Below, piece after piece: positions 23,956 to 32,798 of a stretch of DNA of 45,892 nucleotides; position 1 is the first letter of the stretch; every line of letters starts with the position of its first letter. Both the position numbers and the translations under genes were made by a program. The DNA is taken from the NCBI GenBank assembly GCA_014382295.1, contig JACNJZ010000094.1:1-45892 (forward strand), written 5' to 3'. Below the pieces are notes generated by a model. That model ran no database searches. It saw only the letters and a program-made list of their open reading frames with translations, and was not told where the DNA came from. The stretch comes from Candidatus Desulfobia pelagia. GTDB taxonomy: Bacteria > Desulfobacterota > Desulfobulbia > Desulfobulbales > SURF-16.

Positions 23956-26295
23956 TCAATACGACCTTATCAGCCAGACACCGCAGGGACAGGTGTCTGC
24001 GCAGAAACCACAGGCAATACATTTATTATCGTCGGAAACATACCTGAAGTCACCTTCTCCCAGTTTTTCCCGGGTGATTGCACCTGTGGGGCAGATAGTT
24101 TCGCACATATGGCAGTCACGACAGGATCCGCAGCTCATGCAGCGATCCGCTTCATCCATATCGGTATGAATACTAGGACAAATTTCCGGCTCATAGTGGG
24201 CCGGAGTCAGGTTGGTAATATTGACAACCTGCTTGGCAAACGGCTTCCACTCCTCGCCCTTAATCTCGGCCACTATGGCATGGGCCGCATTTTTACCATG
24301 ACCCAGAGCATTGGTTGCAAGACCCGGACGCTCGACATCACCTACCGCAAATACTTTTTTATCCGATGTCCGGCAGGAGTTGTCTGTCTTGATCCATCCG
24401 GCGCCACCAACAGTCATTACCTCAATATTATCAGGCAGGAACTTGAGAGCGGGAACATCACCAATGGAGATAATGACGGTCTGGGCAGGGATAAGTTCTT
24501 CCGCGGCATCCACCAGCCCTTCCTCTGTCACCTCTTTTGTTGACACAGGCCATTTAAATTTAGCACCAAAAGCCTCGGCGGCCTTCTTCTCTTCACCAAA
24601 AGCAAGAGGCTTCTGGATATCAACCAGAGTCACTTCCTGGGCTCCGAGTTTATAACATTCGCAGGCCACATCACAGCCAACATTACCGGCACCGATAATA
24701 ACTACCTGCTTACCAACAGCGGGAGGCTTGTCACTCTTTGCCTCCTTGAGAAAATCAAGGGCAGGAATAACGCGCTCATGACCTGGGAAAGGAATAGTCC
24801 GGGGTTCATGGGTACCTACCGCAATAATGACATAATCGAATTCATCCTTCAGTTCCGCGAATTTATCCTTAGTCATGTTGACATTGAAATGAACATGAAT
24901 ATTCGGTGTCTTCATGAAACGATCAACTTCAGATTCCCAGATGGCACGGGGCAGTCTCTCCCAGGGGATAACCTGGGCCAGTTTTCCGCCGATTTTATTG
25001 TCTCGCTCAAAAACATGGGCTTCAACACCGCGCAGGGCAAGCTGCCAGGCAGCATTCATGCCACCGGGACCGCCGCCGATAATAGCGACCTTCTTCCCTA
25101 AAGATTCAGCAACCTCAGGAGCAGGAAAATCTTTCACGGCCCGTCCGAGCATTGCCACATCGATACTCTGATCGACAACCTGGCGGGAACAGCTCTGCAT
25201 ACAGAGATTAGGGCATACCGAACCGCACACAGAAGCAGGAAACGGAGTGTATTCAAGGACTAAATCATACGCCTCTTTTTCCCTGCCTTCACGCATCAGG
25301 CGCAGTCTGTCTACAGTGGGGATATGCACCGGGCAATAATAGGCACATGGCGCAGCAGATTCCTGGTTGGCCCAGAAAGGTTTGTAGCGCCTGAGATCTC
25401 CCGTCTCAATAAGGCCGATGGGAGAACGGTCGAGTCCGGGAGCCAGATCGCGAAGAGGGTCACCGCCGCCAAATCCCTTATCCCATATGTTTTTACGGAA
25501 TTCATGCATAGGCATGGGACCGGAAAACATCAAAGCACGTTCCTGGGGTGGAATAGACTCAAGTATTTTCCATTCGGCACGCACTGAAAGCATTTCGAGA
25601 AGATCCATCCGGTCAATGGCAGTCAGATAATCCGACATTCTGGTCATGAGCCACTGCCACTGTTCATCATTGGGAAGTACAGCCTTGACGTTGGTCCGTG
25701 AATACGATGTATCCGTCTCGCCCCGGTAATAAATTATACCGCCAACCATACCGACACAGGGCCGATATCCGAGCACATTTTTCGGAGTTTTGGAATCAAC
25801 ACCGCAGACAACAGCGACACCGCCGCAGTTAAACTCGGCAAAGGTGTCACCGCAGGAACCGAGCACCCAGAGTTCAGGCTTTTTATACTCCGGGTTCCAC
25901 TTGGTCATGGTCAGGCCGCGGGAACCGATAGACCCCTTGACATAGACGACACCTTCCGCCATAGCATTACAGCAGCCATTGGTAGCGTCTCCAAGAACAG
26001 TAATAGAAGCGCCGATATTGAGATATCCCACATCATCGGAGGCGGAACCATGACAGGTAATAGTGGTGCCGGGCATCCCCATGCAGCCAAGTCTTTGACC
26101 GCAAGGGCCATGGATCTCTATATCTATGGGCTCGCCATTGTTTTTAAGGCGGCCGCCAACATTATGCTGACCATATGTTTCCAGGATAAGCTTATTCGAC
26201 TTCTGAAAAGCCGCCTGGATCATTTCATTATATATTTTAGAATCAATCCGCTGGCCGTTTTCATCCAGCCCGTTTACGGTAATTGCGTCACTCAC
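23956..26295 (-). CDS. Glutamate synthase subunit: GXGXG domain fused to GltD-like NAD(P)H oxidoreductase and two 4Fe-4S clusters
   Basis: The 779-residue protein combines three parts. Residues about 55-215 are the GXGXG beta-helix domain normally found at the C-terminus of large GltB (GMPGTTITCHGSASDDVGYLN region). Next is a GltD-like flavoprotein with an N-terminal cysteine region (CAYYCPVHIP, CGSVCPNLC), an FAD site GGGPGGMNAAW and a pyridine nucleotide site GAGNVGCD. The C-terminus has two ferredoxin clusters, CRDCHMCETICP and CIACGFCADTCP. It should feed electrons to the FMN domain encoded by the preceding gene to make glutamate from glutamine and 2-oxoglutarate. It is the last gene of the operon. 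Confidence 0.93.
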   Translation of the reverse strand: MSDAITVNGLDENGQRIDSKIYNEMIQAAFQKSNKLILETYGQHNVGGRLKNNGEPIDIEIHGPCGQRLGCMGMPGTTITCHGSASDDVGYLNIGASITVLGDATNGCCNAMAEGVVYVKGSIGSRGLTMTKWNPEYKKPELWVLGSCGDTFAEFNCGGVAVVCGVDSKTPKNVLGYRPCVGMVGGIIYYRGETDTSYSRTNVKAVLPNDEQWQWLMTRMSDYLTAIDRMDLLEMLSVRAEWKILESIPPQERALMFSGPMPMHEFRKNIWDKGFGGGDPLRDLAPGLDRSPIGLIETGDLRRYKPFWANQESAAPCAYYCPVHIPTVDRLRLMREGREKEAYDLVLEYTPFPASVCGSVCPNLCMQSCSRQVVDQSIDVAMLGRAVKDFPAPEVAESLGKKVAIIGGGPGGMNAAWQLALRGVEAHVFERDNKIGGKLAQVIPWERLPRAIWESEVDRFMKTPNIHVHFNVNMTKDKFAELKDEFDYVIIAVGTHEPRTIPFPGHERVIPALDFLKEAKSDKPPAVGKQVVIIGAGNVGCDVACECYKLGAQEVTLVDIQKPLAFGEEKKAAEAFGAKFKWPVSTKEVTEEGLVDAAEELIPAQTVIISIGDVPALKFLPDNIEVMTVGGAGWIKTDNSCRTSDKKVFAVGDVERPGLATNALGHGKNAAHAIVAEIKGEEWKPFAKQVVNITNLTPAHYEPEICPSIHTDMDEADRCMSCGSCRDCHMCETICPTGAITREKLGEGDFRYVSDDNKCIACGFCADTCPCGVWLIRSY

Positions 26296-26310
26296 TTTCG
26301 TATTCCTCTT

Positions 26311-27951
26311 CTAGCAAACGTACTTAATCTGCAATTGATCAGCTGCTGCCTTATCCGCTATGCCTAGAGCATCAGACATTCCAATGGGCAGACTCTGAGA
26401 TCGTCCCAACGGTGCCATAATTTTCTTCATCTCGGTATTAATTGCCATGAAGGTCTCTGCAACCCGTTCAGCCACCAGATCAGGATCAAGCCTGCGGTAG
26501 AGTTTCGGGTTCTGGCTGGTTATACCTTTCGGACAGATACCAACGTTACACACGTTACACCGATTCTGCTCACTGCCGAGACAACCGGCCGCTGCCTGCA
26601 TGATATACTTACCCATATGGACACCACTGGCGCCAAGCATAATGAGCGCCAAACCATTCTGGGTAACATTGCCGTTTTTGCCAACACCACCGGCGGCAAA
26701 AATCGGAATCTCGTTCTGCTTACCCTGGGCACAGAGATCAAGGTAACATTCGCGGACGTTGGAAGCGATGGGATGGCCCATGGCATCCATACTGACATTA
26801 TAGGCCGCACCTGTTCCGCCATCGATACCATCAATAAGGAGTGCCGAAGCATATGGATTTCTTACCAGGTTGTTCAAAACGGATTTTGCCGAATTGGAAC
26901 CAGATATTTTCGGATAAACAGGCACCTTGAAATCCCATGCCATTGACATGGACTGGATCATTTTCATGACCGATTCTTCAATGGAGTACAGTGTCTGATG
27001 AACCGGAGGTGAAGGAAGATCAACATCCTCGGGAACACCTCGCAGGCGGGCAATCATCTTGCTGACTTTGAACCACATGAGCAGTCCGCCGTCACCTGGT
27101 TTTGCACCCTGACCATACTTGATCTCGATGGCTGCCGGCTCACACTGCATATCCGGGATAGCCCGGATGATCTCATCCCAGCCGAAATACCCGGAGGCAA
27201 TCTGAAGAATAATATATTTAAGGAAAGGACTTCTCAGAACCCAAGGAGGACATCCACCCTCACCTGTTGCCATGACAACCGGAATGCCCAGAACTTCGTT
27301 GCAATAGGCAACACCCTGGAGAAGACCAAGCCACATATTTGGAGACAAAGCGCCGAAAGACATGGAACCGATGATAAAAGGGAAAATTTCCCTTACCGGC
27401 GGAATCCACTCCCCTGCCATCTGTCGCCGAAGATATTCTTCAGGAGACAATACGCGCCCCAGCAGGGTATTGACGCTGAACTCATGGCGCCCGGCATCAA
27501 GAGCCGGATCGGTGAGCATGGAGATCCTGTTAAAAGAAATCTTGTCCAGAAGGCTAGGGCCAGGCTCATTTCTTCGGCCGCCGCGTTTCCACGCTTCACC
27601 ACCTTGAGTATTCACAAAACGGTGACGATCAGACACAGTGTTCGGCTGTGGCCTGATAGCCTGATTCGGACACACCTTTTCACAGGTGCCGCAACCAATA
27701 CAGCGATTAGCTACTTCTGTTCTCTGGCGAATACCGACAAAAGTACGGAAAGAACTGCCGCGCTCACTTGAAGAGAGCACCAGCTTTGGCATACGCTGGC
27801 GCATATACATCAACTTTATAGCATTTACAGGGCAGACGGCTGTACAGCGTCCGCACAAAGTGCACCGGTCTTCCCGGTGCTCAATAACCCAGGGGAAATC
27901 CCCTGCAGCTAAGCTGCTTGGGGTAGAGGGAACTGATCGAATTGAGACCAT
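26311..27951 (-). CDS. Glutamate synthase central FMN domain with N-terminal ferredoxin clusters (archaeal type)
   Basis: The 546-residue protein starts with two 4Fe-4S motifs, CTLCGRCTAVCP and CIGCGTCEKVCP. The alpha/beta-barrel FMN domain follows, with IGSMSFGALS, KYGQGAKPGDGG, DGIDGGTGAA and IFAAGGVGKNG stretches, and a CGSEQNRC/CNVGICPKGI-type cysteine region for the 3Fe-4S cluster (Cys in CLGSEQNRCNVCNVGICP). It aminates 2-oxoglutarate with ammonia delivered from the glutaminase subunit. The start overlaps the glutaminase gene by 43 bp, which is long; an internal start is possible. The downstream GXGXG/GltD fusion supplies electrons. Confidence 0.94.
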   Translation of the reverse strand: MVSIRSVPSTPSSLAAGDFPWVIEHREDRCTLCGRCTAVCPVNAIKLMYMRQRMPKLVLSSSERGSSFRTFVGIRQRTEVANRCIGCGTCEKVCPNQAIRPQPNTVSDRHRFVNTQGGEAWKRGGRRNEPGPSLLDKISFNRISMLTDPALDAGRHEFSVNTLLGRVLSPEEYLRRQMAGEWIPPVREIFPFIIGSMSFGALSPNMWLGLLQGVAYCNEVLGIPVVMATGEGGCPPWVLRSPFLKYIILQIASGYFGWDEIIRAIPDMQCEPAAIEIKYGQGAKPGDGGLLMWFKVSKMIARLRGVPEDVDLPSPPVHQTLYSIEESVMKMIQSMSMAWDFKVPVYPKISGSNSAKSVLNNLVRNPYASALLIDGIDGGTGAAYNVSMDAMGHPIASNVRECYLDLCAQGKQNEIPIFAAGGVGKNGNVTQNGLALIMLGASGVHMGKYIMQAAAGCLGSEQNRCNVCNVGICPKGITSQNPKLYRRLDPDLVAERVAETFMAINTEMKKIMAPLGRSQSLPIGMSDALGIADKAAADQLQIKYVC

Positions 27952-29051
27952 ATCTGAAACTCCTGTCTGTCTGGAGGTACAATAATTGTATGCTCACGCA
28001 TAGGTTGATAATCTAAAGAAGGATCCCGGTCCGGAATCATGGCGGCAACGCCGCACATTTCCGAAGCAATAGCCCACTCGCCGGGCTTGCCGCCGATTGT
28101 GGCCGGACGCATTTTTTTGGCATCCATTGCCAGCAGGCAGGTTTCATCCGGCAAAGAGGCAATAACCGCATTGGGGCCGTCTATAATCAGGCGGCGGCAG
28201 ACATTGCGCAAACCAAGGAGAAAATCTCCCTGGGGATGATCCTTCAACGCCTCTGTTGTCAGAGGGGTAATGATATGTTTATAGGCTTCAAGAGGCAGCT
28301 TCAGCTGTTTCACCACATAATGCAGGATATGAGCAAAAACCTCACTATCTGACTGATACCCTATGTACCCGGGAAAACCTTTACCGGACAGCCAGTCTTT
28401 AATCGGAAGAAAAGCTGTATTTTCGCCATTGGTCATGGAGGCAATACCCTGAATAAAGAAAGGATGGCAGGCGTAGAGATTGATGCCCCAGTTGGTATTC
28501 TGCCGTCCCTGGGCCATGCAAACCCGGGATTTAATGCGATGACTGTCGAGCCCCAGGGCCTCACCAACATCAAGGGGCCAGCCCACTTCCTTCATCATGG
28601 CCACATCCGGCCAGAATGAAAAAGCGGTAAAATCCCCGCCATTCTCTTCACCATCTTTGCGCAGGGCTAGTCTGGTGAGCATCATTTCAAGATCAATCTC
28701 ATCCTGCGTAAGACTTTTCCAGGCTTTAGGTGTTTTAAATACCCGAAGGATATATTTATGCCTGTCTGTTGCCTCTATTTTAAAGAGATCCATTTCAAAC
28801 TCATGATCATATTTCAGATCAAACCCTCTGTCCTGCATGAAAGCATTAAACCGATGCAAGGCCGCTTCGGTATGGGCAATTCCTGAGAAGACTGGATCCC
28901 TGGCATTATAACTGTAATCAGTAAAGTCGAGCCCTCTCAGGAGAAGACCCAGACCGCTACCATCATACCCCTCCTGCATAGCTTCCATTGCCTGGAGTAC
29001 AGTATAGGGAGAAAAAGGCTCACTGGCAGTCTTTAACGCTAACCGACACAT
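27909..29051 (-). CDS. Glutamate synthase glutamine amidotransferase (class II) subunit
   Basis: The 380-residue protein begins MCRLAL, giving the N-terminal catalytic Cys2 of class II (Ntn) amidotransferases after removal of Met. Further markers are the GYDGSGLGLLLRG region, the TNWGINLYACHPF stretch and the GYQSDSEVFAHI block. It hydrolyses glutamine and passes ammonia to the FMN domain. It is the first gene of a three-gene operon encoding what is a single GltB plus GltD in most bacteria. A GGAG ribosome site precedes the ATG. Confidence 0.92.
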   Translation of the reverse strand: MCRLALKTASEPFSPYTVLQAMEAMQEGYDGSGLGLLLRGLDFTDYSYNARDPVFSGIAHTEAALHRFNAFMQDRGFDLKYDHEFEMDLFKIEATDRHKYILRVFKTPKAWKSLTQDEIDLEMMLTRLALRKDGEENGGDFTAFSFWPDVAMMKEVGWPLDVGEALGLDSHRIKSRVCMAQGRQNTNWGINLYACHPFFIQGIASMTNGENTAFLPIKDWLSGKGFPGYIGYQSDSEVFAHILHYVVKQLKLPLEAYKHIITPLTTEALKDHPQGDFLLGLRNVCRRLIIDGPNAVIASLPDETCLLAMDAKKMRPATIGGKPGEWAIASEMCGVAAMIPDRDPSLDYQPMREHTIIVPPDRQEFQIWSQFDQFPLPQAA

Positions 29052-29401
29052 TACATTCTCCTTAAAATTTAAATATAAATAAGTTAAAAGTTGAAAAATC
29101 TAAAAATTTGTACAATAGCAAACATCAACATAATCCATACACTTCAGGCTGGCACGTAACAGCCGACGAGCATACAATAACACGAATTGATAGCACTGAA
29201 ACTACACCATTGTCAAGAGAAATGGCCACCTGCATTACAAATGAACAAAAATGTTATATATGAGGGAACTTGCGCATTAAAAGAGATATCGCCTTTCACA
29301 GTTACCGAACAGTAACATTGGCACATTCACGCTGTACCGGCTTTTCTCCGCAATCCCTCCTGAGCCGCTGAATTGAAACTTCAGGCAACCTTTCAGCTCC
29401 T
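29052..29401. other. 350-bp intergenic region upstream of glutamate synthase
   Basis: This region separates the glutamate synthase operon from the DUF3108 gene. It is very AT-rich near the glutaminase start and presumably contains the operon promoter. I looked for a sigma-54 type -24/-12 box and a riboswitch-like fold and found neither convincing. No coding frame is supported. Confidence 0.5.
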
Positions 29402-30160
29402 CTATAATCCACCATCAACCAAATCCGCTACAAAACTTCCTACCGCAACCTTGCTTTTGATTCTTAACGGAATTCTTCGTTCATCGGCCGTCAGCCATAT
29501 CTGAATTTTCGCCTTTTTACTTTTTTTAAAAACGCCACTGATATGTTCGATCTCCGGTTCAATCAAAAAAGCATCGTACGTTGTGCCATTGATCGAAATA
29601 GTTTTACGCCCTTTAAACCAGGCAACACCTAAAACCGCCTTTTTGCCATCTGTTACCGGCCGAATAATATCCTGCCCTGTACTGAAGTCAAAAAGCCGAC
29701 AATAATAAATCACAGAGAACGGATCAAAGGACCCGTCACTGATAGGAATCGGCGGTTCAGACTTGCCGAAATTAGAATACTGTGCTGTATTTTCTTCCCA
29801 ATTAAAAGCAACAACTATATCCCTTCTGGTGGATCCTTCATTCTGGCTCTTCTTATACAGAAGTGAATGACTTACTGCCAAATCGGTATATCCGTCAACC
29901 ACATCTCTTACCATATAGAAGACATCCACAAAGGAATTACTCTTTGCCGTCATCCGGAAATGATATCCTTCCAGCCCATCATTTTCACCAGACAAGACCT
30001 CAAGAGACGCTTCTCCTGCCGGAACAATCCCCCATTTGAGCTCGTAGGTTAATTTTTCCCCAACAGAAAAGGGCAATACTTCAGCATACCCTGACAAGGG
30101 AGACCAGAAGCCCATAATCACTGCCACAACAAGACAAGACAACAGGTTCATCATGCCCAT
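29402..30160 (-). CDS. DUF3108 periplasmic protein
   Basis: The 252-residue protein has a signal peptide (about residues 5-26) and then LPFSVGEKLTYELKWGIVPAGEASLEV. That opening is typical of the DUF3108 family, as are the FYMVRDVVDGYTD and WLTADERRIPLRI blocks near the middle and end. The fold is expected to be an outer-membrane- or periplasm-associated beta structure; the biochemical role is unknown. Alternative starts at Met3 or Met4 are possible because no clear ribosome site is seen. It is divergent from the Cache/PAS sensor gene at 30342. Confidence 0.85.
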   Translation of the reverse strand: MGMMNLLSCLVVAVIMGFWSPLSGYAEVLPFSVGEKLTYELKWGIVPAGEASLEVLSGENDGLEGYHFRMTAKSNSFVDVFYMVRDVVDGYTDLAVSHSLLYKKSQNEGSTRRDIVVAFNWEENTAQYSNFGKSEPPIPISDGSFDPFSVIYYCRLFDFSTGQDIIRPVTDGKKAVLGVAWFKGRKTISINGTTYDAFLIEPEIEHISGVFKKSKKAKIQIWLTADERRIPLRIKSKVAVGSFVADLVDGGL

Positions 30161-30341
30161 TAAAAAACACCCATAAAAAGCTGACCAAAAACCATGACAC
30201 CTCCCCGAAACAGTGAAACAAAATATATAAAAAATATGGATATTAGAATGTCGCTATGAGATACTGAATGCAGACGACATGAACCAGATCGGGAACTCCC
30301 AGTCTCCCACCCAAAACTATTAAAACACTCTACATATTCAC

Positions 30342-32003
30342 ATGAAAACCCTGATTAAAAAATTCCTGACCCTCTTTATTCCTCTTATAGCGCTGACTCT
30401 TATTATTTCCACCATTTTCTACACAACAGACCTGAAGGCCCGCAAAAGAATCCTTGAAGACCGGGAACAAATCAATATCAGCCAGCAGCAGGACAGCATT
30501 CGCAATCACCTTCAGCATATAGTCACAGACCTCATGGTCCTTGCCAACCAGCATCATTTTTACACGGATCACGGCACTCTCTCACATTCCGACACAAAAA
30601 CAATAGCGGAAGACTTCCTGGCCTTTGCTCGTCATAAAAAAATATACGACCAGATTCGCTTTCTGGACAGCAGCGGCATGGAAATCATCCGCGTAAACGA
30701 CAATAACGGCGACCCTGTTATCATATCCAAAGAGAATCTTCAGTCCAAAGGTCAGCGCTATTATTTTCAGGATACAATTAATCTGCAAAAGGGAGAGATT
30801 TTTGTCTCCCCTTTTGATCTCAACATTGAAAAAGGGGTTATTGAAGAGCCAAGGAAACCCATGATACGCTTTGCCGTCCCCATTGTAGATAATGACCTCT
30901 GCAAATGCGGCATAGTTATTCTCAATTACAAAGGCAACACCCTCCTCTCTCAGTTAGACAACCTGAAGAAAAACACCATTGGAGACCTCCTGCTGCTGAA
31001 CAGTGACGGCTACTGGCTTCGGGGACGGAATCAGGATGAAGAGTGGGGTTTTATGTACAAAAACAGGAAAGACATCTCCTTTACCAAGAGTTTCCCTGAA
31101 GCATGGGCCCAAATAGCAGGAAGCGACTCCGGCCAATTTGTCGGAAAAAATGGAATGTGTACATTCACTACCGTCTTCCCGCTTCAGGAAGGCCTGAAAT
31201 CCAGCACCGGATCACCGGAGGCGTATGCACAAAGTTCCAGTGTCCTCCAGGCCCAGGATTATCAATGGAAAATAGTCTCACATATCCCTACGGCAATCCT
31301 CAATGCACACCTGCACCCAAACAGACTTCCCTTTATAATTATTAACGTGCTGCTTGTTTTTGTCCTGGGTTATATCTGTTGGGCTGCAGCTGTCTTCAGA
31401 CAGGAAGCTCTTCAGACAGGACAAAAGCTAAGAGAAAATGAACAAAAACTGAAAAAAGCCCAGCAGATAGCCAAACTTGGCCATTGGGAACACGACATTG
31501 AATCCAACGCCGTGACCTGGTCAGACGAAACATACAGAATCTTCGAAGTGGCCCCCCAGGAATTCCCGGGAACCTTTGAGGCCTTTATGGAAACAGTTCA
31601 TCCCCAGGACAGAAGGCGTGTTCTCAAAGCATATACAGAGTCTATTGAAAACAAAAAACCATATGACATAGAGCATCGGATACTTTTAAACAACGGAACA
31701 GAAAAGTGGGTCCGTGAGATATGCCACACCGAATATAACAATAATGGCAAGCCGATACGATCCCTCGGTATCGTTCATGACATTAGCGAGGTCAAGGCCC
31801 TCCGCGGCATTGTTCCCATCTGTTCAAAATGCAAAAAAATAAGAGACGATGAGGGATTCTGGCAACAGGTTGATCACTACATATCCGAACATTCCACGGC
31901 TGAACTCAGCCACGGAATATGTCGGCCATGTTCTGATGAACTTTACGGCGGCCAGGACTGGTACGAAGAGGCAGTCCGAAACGGTGAAATTCCGGGCGCC
32001 TGA
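30342..32003 (+). CDS. Cache-PAS sensor protein with CxxC...CxxC tail
   Basis: The 553-residue protein has an N-terminal membrane helix (about residues 12-28), a periplasmic domain (about 35-320) with FLDSSGMEIIRVN and PFDLNIEKGVIEEPRKPMIR features of dCache ligand-binding domains, and a second helix (about 327-350). A cytosolic PAS domain (about 365-485) follows. In place of a kinase or cyclase it ends with VPICSKCKKIRDDEGFW (Cys494, Cys497) and GICRPC (Cys527, Cys530). It would sense an external small molecule and signal through the zinc-like tail. It shares that tail with the proteins at 21699 and 22356. No ribosome site is obvious at the ATG. Confidence 0.88.
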   Translation: MKTLIKKFLTLFIPLIALTLIISTIFYTTDLKARKRILEDREQINISQQQDSIRNHLQHIVTDLMVLANQHHFYTDHGTLSHSDTKTIAEDFLAFARHKKIYDQIRFLDSSGMEIIRVNDNNGDPVIISKENLQSKGQRYYFQDTINLQKGEIFVSPFDLNIEKGVIEEPRKPMIRFAVPIVDNDLCKCGIVILNYKGNTLLSQLDNLKKNTIGDLLLLNSDGYWLRGRNQDEEWGFMYKNRKDISFTKSFPEAWAQIAGSDSGQFVGKNGMCTFTTVFPLQEGLKSSTGSPEAYAQSSSVLQAQDYQWKIVSHIPTAILNAHLHPNRLPFIIINVLLVFVLGYICWAAAVFRQEALQTGQKLRENEQKLKKAQQIAKLGHWEHDIESNAVTWSDETYRIFEVAPQEFPGTFEAFMETVHPQDRRRVLKAYTESIENKKPYDIEHRILLNNGTEKWVREICHTEYNNNGKPIRSLGIVHDISEVKALRGIVPICSKCKKIRDDEGFWQQVDHYISEHSTAELSHGICRPCSDELYGGQDWYEEAVRNGEIPGA

Positions 32004-32011
32004 GCCCCACG

Positions 32012-32626
32012 CTATTCTACCAGGACACCATCCTTGAATTCACCAACCTGTCGGCTGCCGTCAGGAGAGACAAAGACTCCTTTCCCATTGAACGTTCCAT
32101 CGGCAAAAGACCCTTCATATTTTGATCCATTGATCAAATTGAATGTCCCCTGACCATGAAACTTATTGTTAACAAATTCACCTTCATAATTTGCGCCGTC
32201 TGGAAAGGTCTTGGTTCCTAACCCATTAAGGAGACCATTCGTGAAATTACCTGTAAATACAACCCTATCAGGCATGGTCATTGTGCCCATTCCATTAGGA
32301 GAGTCCTGGGCAAACTGACCGACATACTTCAAACCTTCAGGTGTCGTCAACGTCCCCTGGCCACTGTATTCTCCTTTCTTGAATTCACCTTCGTACTTTA
32401 CCCCCTGGGGAAAAGTGAATGTCCCTTTGCCGTCGGGAAGACTGTTTTTGAATTCCCCTTCGTAGCGTGTTCCAATGGGAAAGGTCATCACACCCATACC
32501 GTTGACACAATCACCCTCAAGGCATTTCCCATCCTCCTGAGCCCCTTCCGGCTGGGACACAACAGCAAAAGCCAGCGCAGGCATGAGGACGGCTAAAAAA
32601 AACATTATGGTGAAAACTCTTTTCAT
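32012..32626 (-). CDS. MORN-repeat exported protein
   Basis: The 204-residue protein has a signal peptide (about residues 1-22) and then about seven MORN repeats of the type YEGEFKNSLPDGKGTFTFP, each about 23 residues. The repeats run from about residue 45 to the end. MORN repeats form elongated beta sheets that mediate protein or lipid contact; a specific role is unknown. The gene is convergent with the sensor gene (8 bp between stops). Confidence 0.9.
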   Translation of the reverse strand: MKRVFTIMFFLAVLMPALAFAVVSQPEGAQEDGKCLEGDCVNGMGVMTFPIGTRYEGEFKNSLPDGKGTFTFPQGVKYEGEFKKGEYSGQGTLTTPEGLKYVGQFAQDSPNGMGTMTMPDRVVFTGNFTNGLLNGLGTKTFPDGANYEGEFVNNKFHGQGTFNLINGSKYEGSFADGTFNGKGVFVSPDGSRQVGEFKDGVLVE

Positions 32627-32671
32627 CGGAAACTCCTTTATGGGATAGTTTTAAGTTACAGGTTACAGGTT

Positions 32672-32710
32672 TTAAGATTTAAGATTTAAGATTTAAGATT
32701 TAAGATTAAG
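32672..32710. repeat. Tandem 7-bp repeat (TTAAGAT) upstream of MORN gene
   Basis: Five consecutive copies of TTAAGAT and a partial sixth lie just upstream of the MORN gene, after two copies of TTACAGG. The unit count could vary by slippage. No function is evident. Confidence 0.85.
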
Positions 32711-32789
32711 GCACAAAGCGTTTAACGATATATAATATCTTATAGATTTTAACTTTGTGCCTTTGTGCCTTTGCCCCTATGTGCCTAAA
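32708..32789. repeat. CTTTGTG-type inverted repeat, copy C
   Basis: AAGGCACAAAG (32708-32718) and CTTTGTGCCTT (32753-32763) form a perfect 11-bp inverted repeat. Further CTTTG(T/C)GCC-like units follow to 32789. The element fills the gap between the divergent tcdA and MORN promoter regions. Confidence 0.7.
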
Positions 32790-32798
32790 AAAACTTAC

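Noticed and set aside
29052-29401. Sigma-54 promoter or glutamine/c-di-GMP riboswitch upstream of glutamate synthase.
   Set aside because: TGGCAC-like strings occur at about 29151 and 29319 but lack a properly spaced TTGC box and lie on the wrong strand. No conserved riboswitch core was seen.
32641-32710. CRISPR-like repeat array.
   Set aside because: The units are 7 bp and directly abutting with no spacers, so this is a simple tandem repeat. No cas gene is present.
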